34,487 nt of DNA from Byssochlamys sp. IMV 00236 (Eukaryota; Ascomycota; Eurotiomycetes; Eurotiales; Thermoascaceae), in the NCBI GenBank assembly GCA_001931875.2, contig MSJH02000207.1, positions 1 through 34,487 on the forward strand, given 5' to 3'. Under the pieces are notes generated by a model, which saw only the letters and a list, made by a program, of their open reading frames with translations, was not told where the DNA came from and did not search any database. This document shows positions 32,898 to 34,487 of the stretch, piece by piece. The first letter of the stretch is position 1, and each line of letters starts with the position of its first letter. The translations under genes were made by a program, and so were the position numbers.

Positions 32898-33424
32898 TTC
32901 TATAGTAAAGAAGAAAGAGTTTTTTTTTTTATGTATTTGTCGCTCATTAAAAAAGTGTTTAATGCATATCAACACTTTAGTTGGTAATCCGTCTCTTCTT
33001 TATTGTTTCCGACTTGACAACATCATCTTTTTGAGATATAAGAAACATGTGATCAACGCTTTTAAGCTTACTCACTTTTCTTGCCTTTCTCTCTCTCTCT
33101 TTCTGTTGTAAACTCTTCTTTTGAATGTAACTAATTTACTAGGCTTTTTTTTTTACATTTCATTCTCTTGCTCTCTCTTTTTGTTATTTGTTGTCTGATA
33201 TTTTATTTTTCTATCAGTGTGTACGAATAATTTCTGAATAAAGCTGTAGTTTTGGCTGTCAAATAAGTTGAATCATTTTCCAGAAAACAAGGCAGTGCCT
33301 GGTTGTCATACACTGATCTTTTTTAAATTTCGCAACGTGCCCCTTTTTTTTTCTTTTTTTCTTTTTTTAATCATTTCTTTCTTTTTTCTTTTTTACTTTT
33401 TTTTTTTTCTTTATTTTTGTTACC
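32898..33424. promoter_or_regulatory. divergent promoter region of MED31 and LIS1
   Basis: A 527-bp spacer. The LIS1 side is an extreme T/C tract (about 33341-33418), and other CT tracts lie at 33083-33103 and 33168-33182. No ORF of interest. Confidence 0.5.
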
Positions 33425-34444
33425 ATGACAGCGCACTCTATACTTTCAGAACGTCAAAAAGATGAACTGTAAATAAATATTAGAAGAAAAAAAAGGGGCT
33501 ACTGACTTTTGTGTATGTGTAATAGCCATAAAGCCATTTTAGATTATCTGAGTTCTTCTGGTTTTAAAGAAGCGTTCAACGCATTCAAGAACGAAACTGG
33601 TGATGACTTTGTACCTGACCCTAAACAAAAATATGCTGGTCTTTTGGAAAAGAAGTGGACCTCTGTGATTCGTTTGCAGAAAAAGGTTAAAGTTGCGGTG
33701 ATATTTATTGGATGGAAAAGGCTGACAACTTTATAAAAAAAAAATTAGATTATGGAATTAGAAAGCAAAGCAACTCAGATGCAAGAAGAACTTAATAATG
33801 CTCCAACACGTAAACCAACCAGTTCGGTTGACTGGATTCCTAGAGGCCCAGAAAGGTTCTGCTTGGCCGGTCATCGTAGTCCACTGACACGCGTATCGTT
33901 TCATCCAATCTATCAAATATTAGCTTCTGCCTCTGAGGATGCGACTATCAAAATATGGGATTATGAAACAGGGGAATATGAAAGAACACTTAAGGGACAT
34001 ACAAAAGCAGTACAGGATATTACGTTTGACGCCAAGGGAAACCATCTGAGTAAGAGAGAATATGCAGAGAGAAAGAAAAAAAAAGGGGGGGAGGGAATTA
34101 GTGATTAATATCTGTTGATAGTTTCTTGTTCTGCTGATTTAACAATCAAAGTTTGGGATACCAATAACGACTACAAGTGTGTTCGCACCTTGTACGGCCA
34201 CGACCACAGCATTTCTTCGGTTGTCATGATTCCTTCCAGTGATATTATTGCTACGTCCTCACGTGACAAAACGATCAAATTGTGGGAAATGGCATCAGGG
34301 TAAGCCCAGGTTTTATTGTAGACAACAAAGCTGACAAGAGAATATAGATACTGTGTCAAAACATTGGTTGGACATCTTGACTGGGTCAGAAGAATATTTC
34401 CTTCTGAAGATGGTAGATGGTTAGCCAGTTGCTCTAATGATCAA
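33425..34444 (+). CDS. PAC1: LIS1 / nudF dynein regulator, 5' part
   Basis: Five exons are visible (33425-33468, 33526-33685, 33749-34049, 34122-34299, 34348-34444), coding 260 residues; the rest lies beyond the window. LIS1 binds cytoplasmic dynein and, with NudE, controls nuclear migration and hyphal growth. The LisH motif (about 8-40: [20 protein letters not shown]) is followed by [19 protein letters not shown] and a coiled coil ([14 protein letters not shown]), then WD40 repeats beginning at [15 protein letters not shown], with [46 protein letters not shown] and [15 protein letters not shown]. The last visible exon ends at ASCSNDQ, phase 0, and its intron runs into a poly-A stretch at the window edge. 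Confidence 0.95.
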
Positions 34445-34452
34445 GTAAGTCT

Positions 34453-34455
<3 letters not shown>

Positions 34456-34487
<32 letters not shown>
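34456..34487. repeat. poly-A run at window edge
   Basis: About 32 consecutive A bases end the window inside a LIS1 intron. Similar shorter runs occur at 18-38, 14734-14750 and, as T, near 759-790. This is probably where an assembly stopped. Confidence 0.8.

Overview
This window reads as nuclear DNA of an early-diverging filamentous fungus, most likely Mucoromycota/Mucorales. The AT-rich spacers contain many homopolymers, the genes have many 40-90 nt GT-AG introns, and the proteins are fungal (Zn2Cys6 regulator, cystathionine gamma-lyase, RIT1, beta-tubulin). Genus cannot be fixed from sequence alone. The window ends inside an intron in a long poly-A run, probably a contig edge. All gene models were spliced by hand and every exon set was checked for reading-frame continuity.

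Layout. 1-204: last codons of a CNOT9/Rcd1 gene. 205-3396: gene-poor, with a decayed RPA2-like OB-fold relic, a decayed gag-like relic and a 296-bp MITE with long inverted repeats. 3397-7103: CYS3-like PLP enzyme (+), RPF1 (-) and an endosomal/vacuolar Qa-SNARE (+). 7411-11334: TMEM62-like membrane metallophosphatase followed by an AIG1/FAR-17a-like membrane protein (+). 11517-14609: eight-exon Zn2Cys6 transcription factor (-). 14722-16090: Tc1/mariner-type transposon with two nonsense codons in its transposase, inserted in the promoter between the regulator and ALG5.

16235-28424 (the next gene runs on to 29537) is very compact housekeeping DNA: ALG5, PMS1/PMS2 (+), geranylgeranyltransferase-I beta (-), beta-tubulin, TRAPPC12 (+), METTL16 (-), RIT1 (+), then an unrecognised coiled-coil gene (-). 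Neighbours are 25 nt apart (ALG5/PMS1), 2 nt between opposing stops (PMS1/GGTase), overlapping by 14 nt (TRAPPC12/METTL16), or share a 99-nt divergent promoter (METTL16/RIT1). 29538-32423 is sparse, with one short gene whose N-terminus resembles TP53INP autophagy proteins. 32424-34444 holds MED31 (-) and the 5' part of LIS1 (+).

The genes do not form one pathway. Themes are RNA metabolism (CNOT9, RPF1, METTL16, RIT1, MED31), membrane traffic (Qa-SNARE, TRAPPC12), lipid/glycan and prenyl modification (ALG5, GGTase-I), microtubules (beta-tubulin, LIS1) and mismatch repair (PMS1). No novel multi-gene system is evident. The most interesting points are a beta-tubulin with Y167, A198 and Y200 (all three classic benzimidazole-resistance positions altered), the extreme gene packing with AATAAA signals overlapping stop codons, the TP53INP-like small protein, micro-exons and the mobile-element relics.
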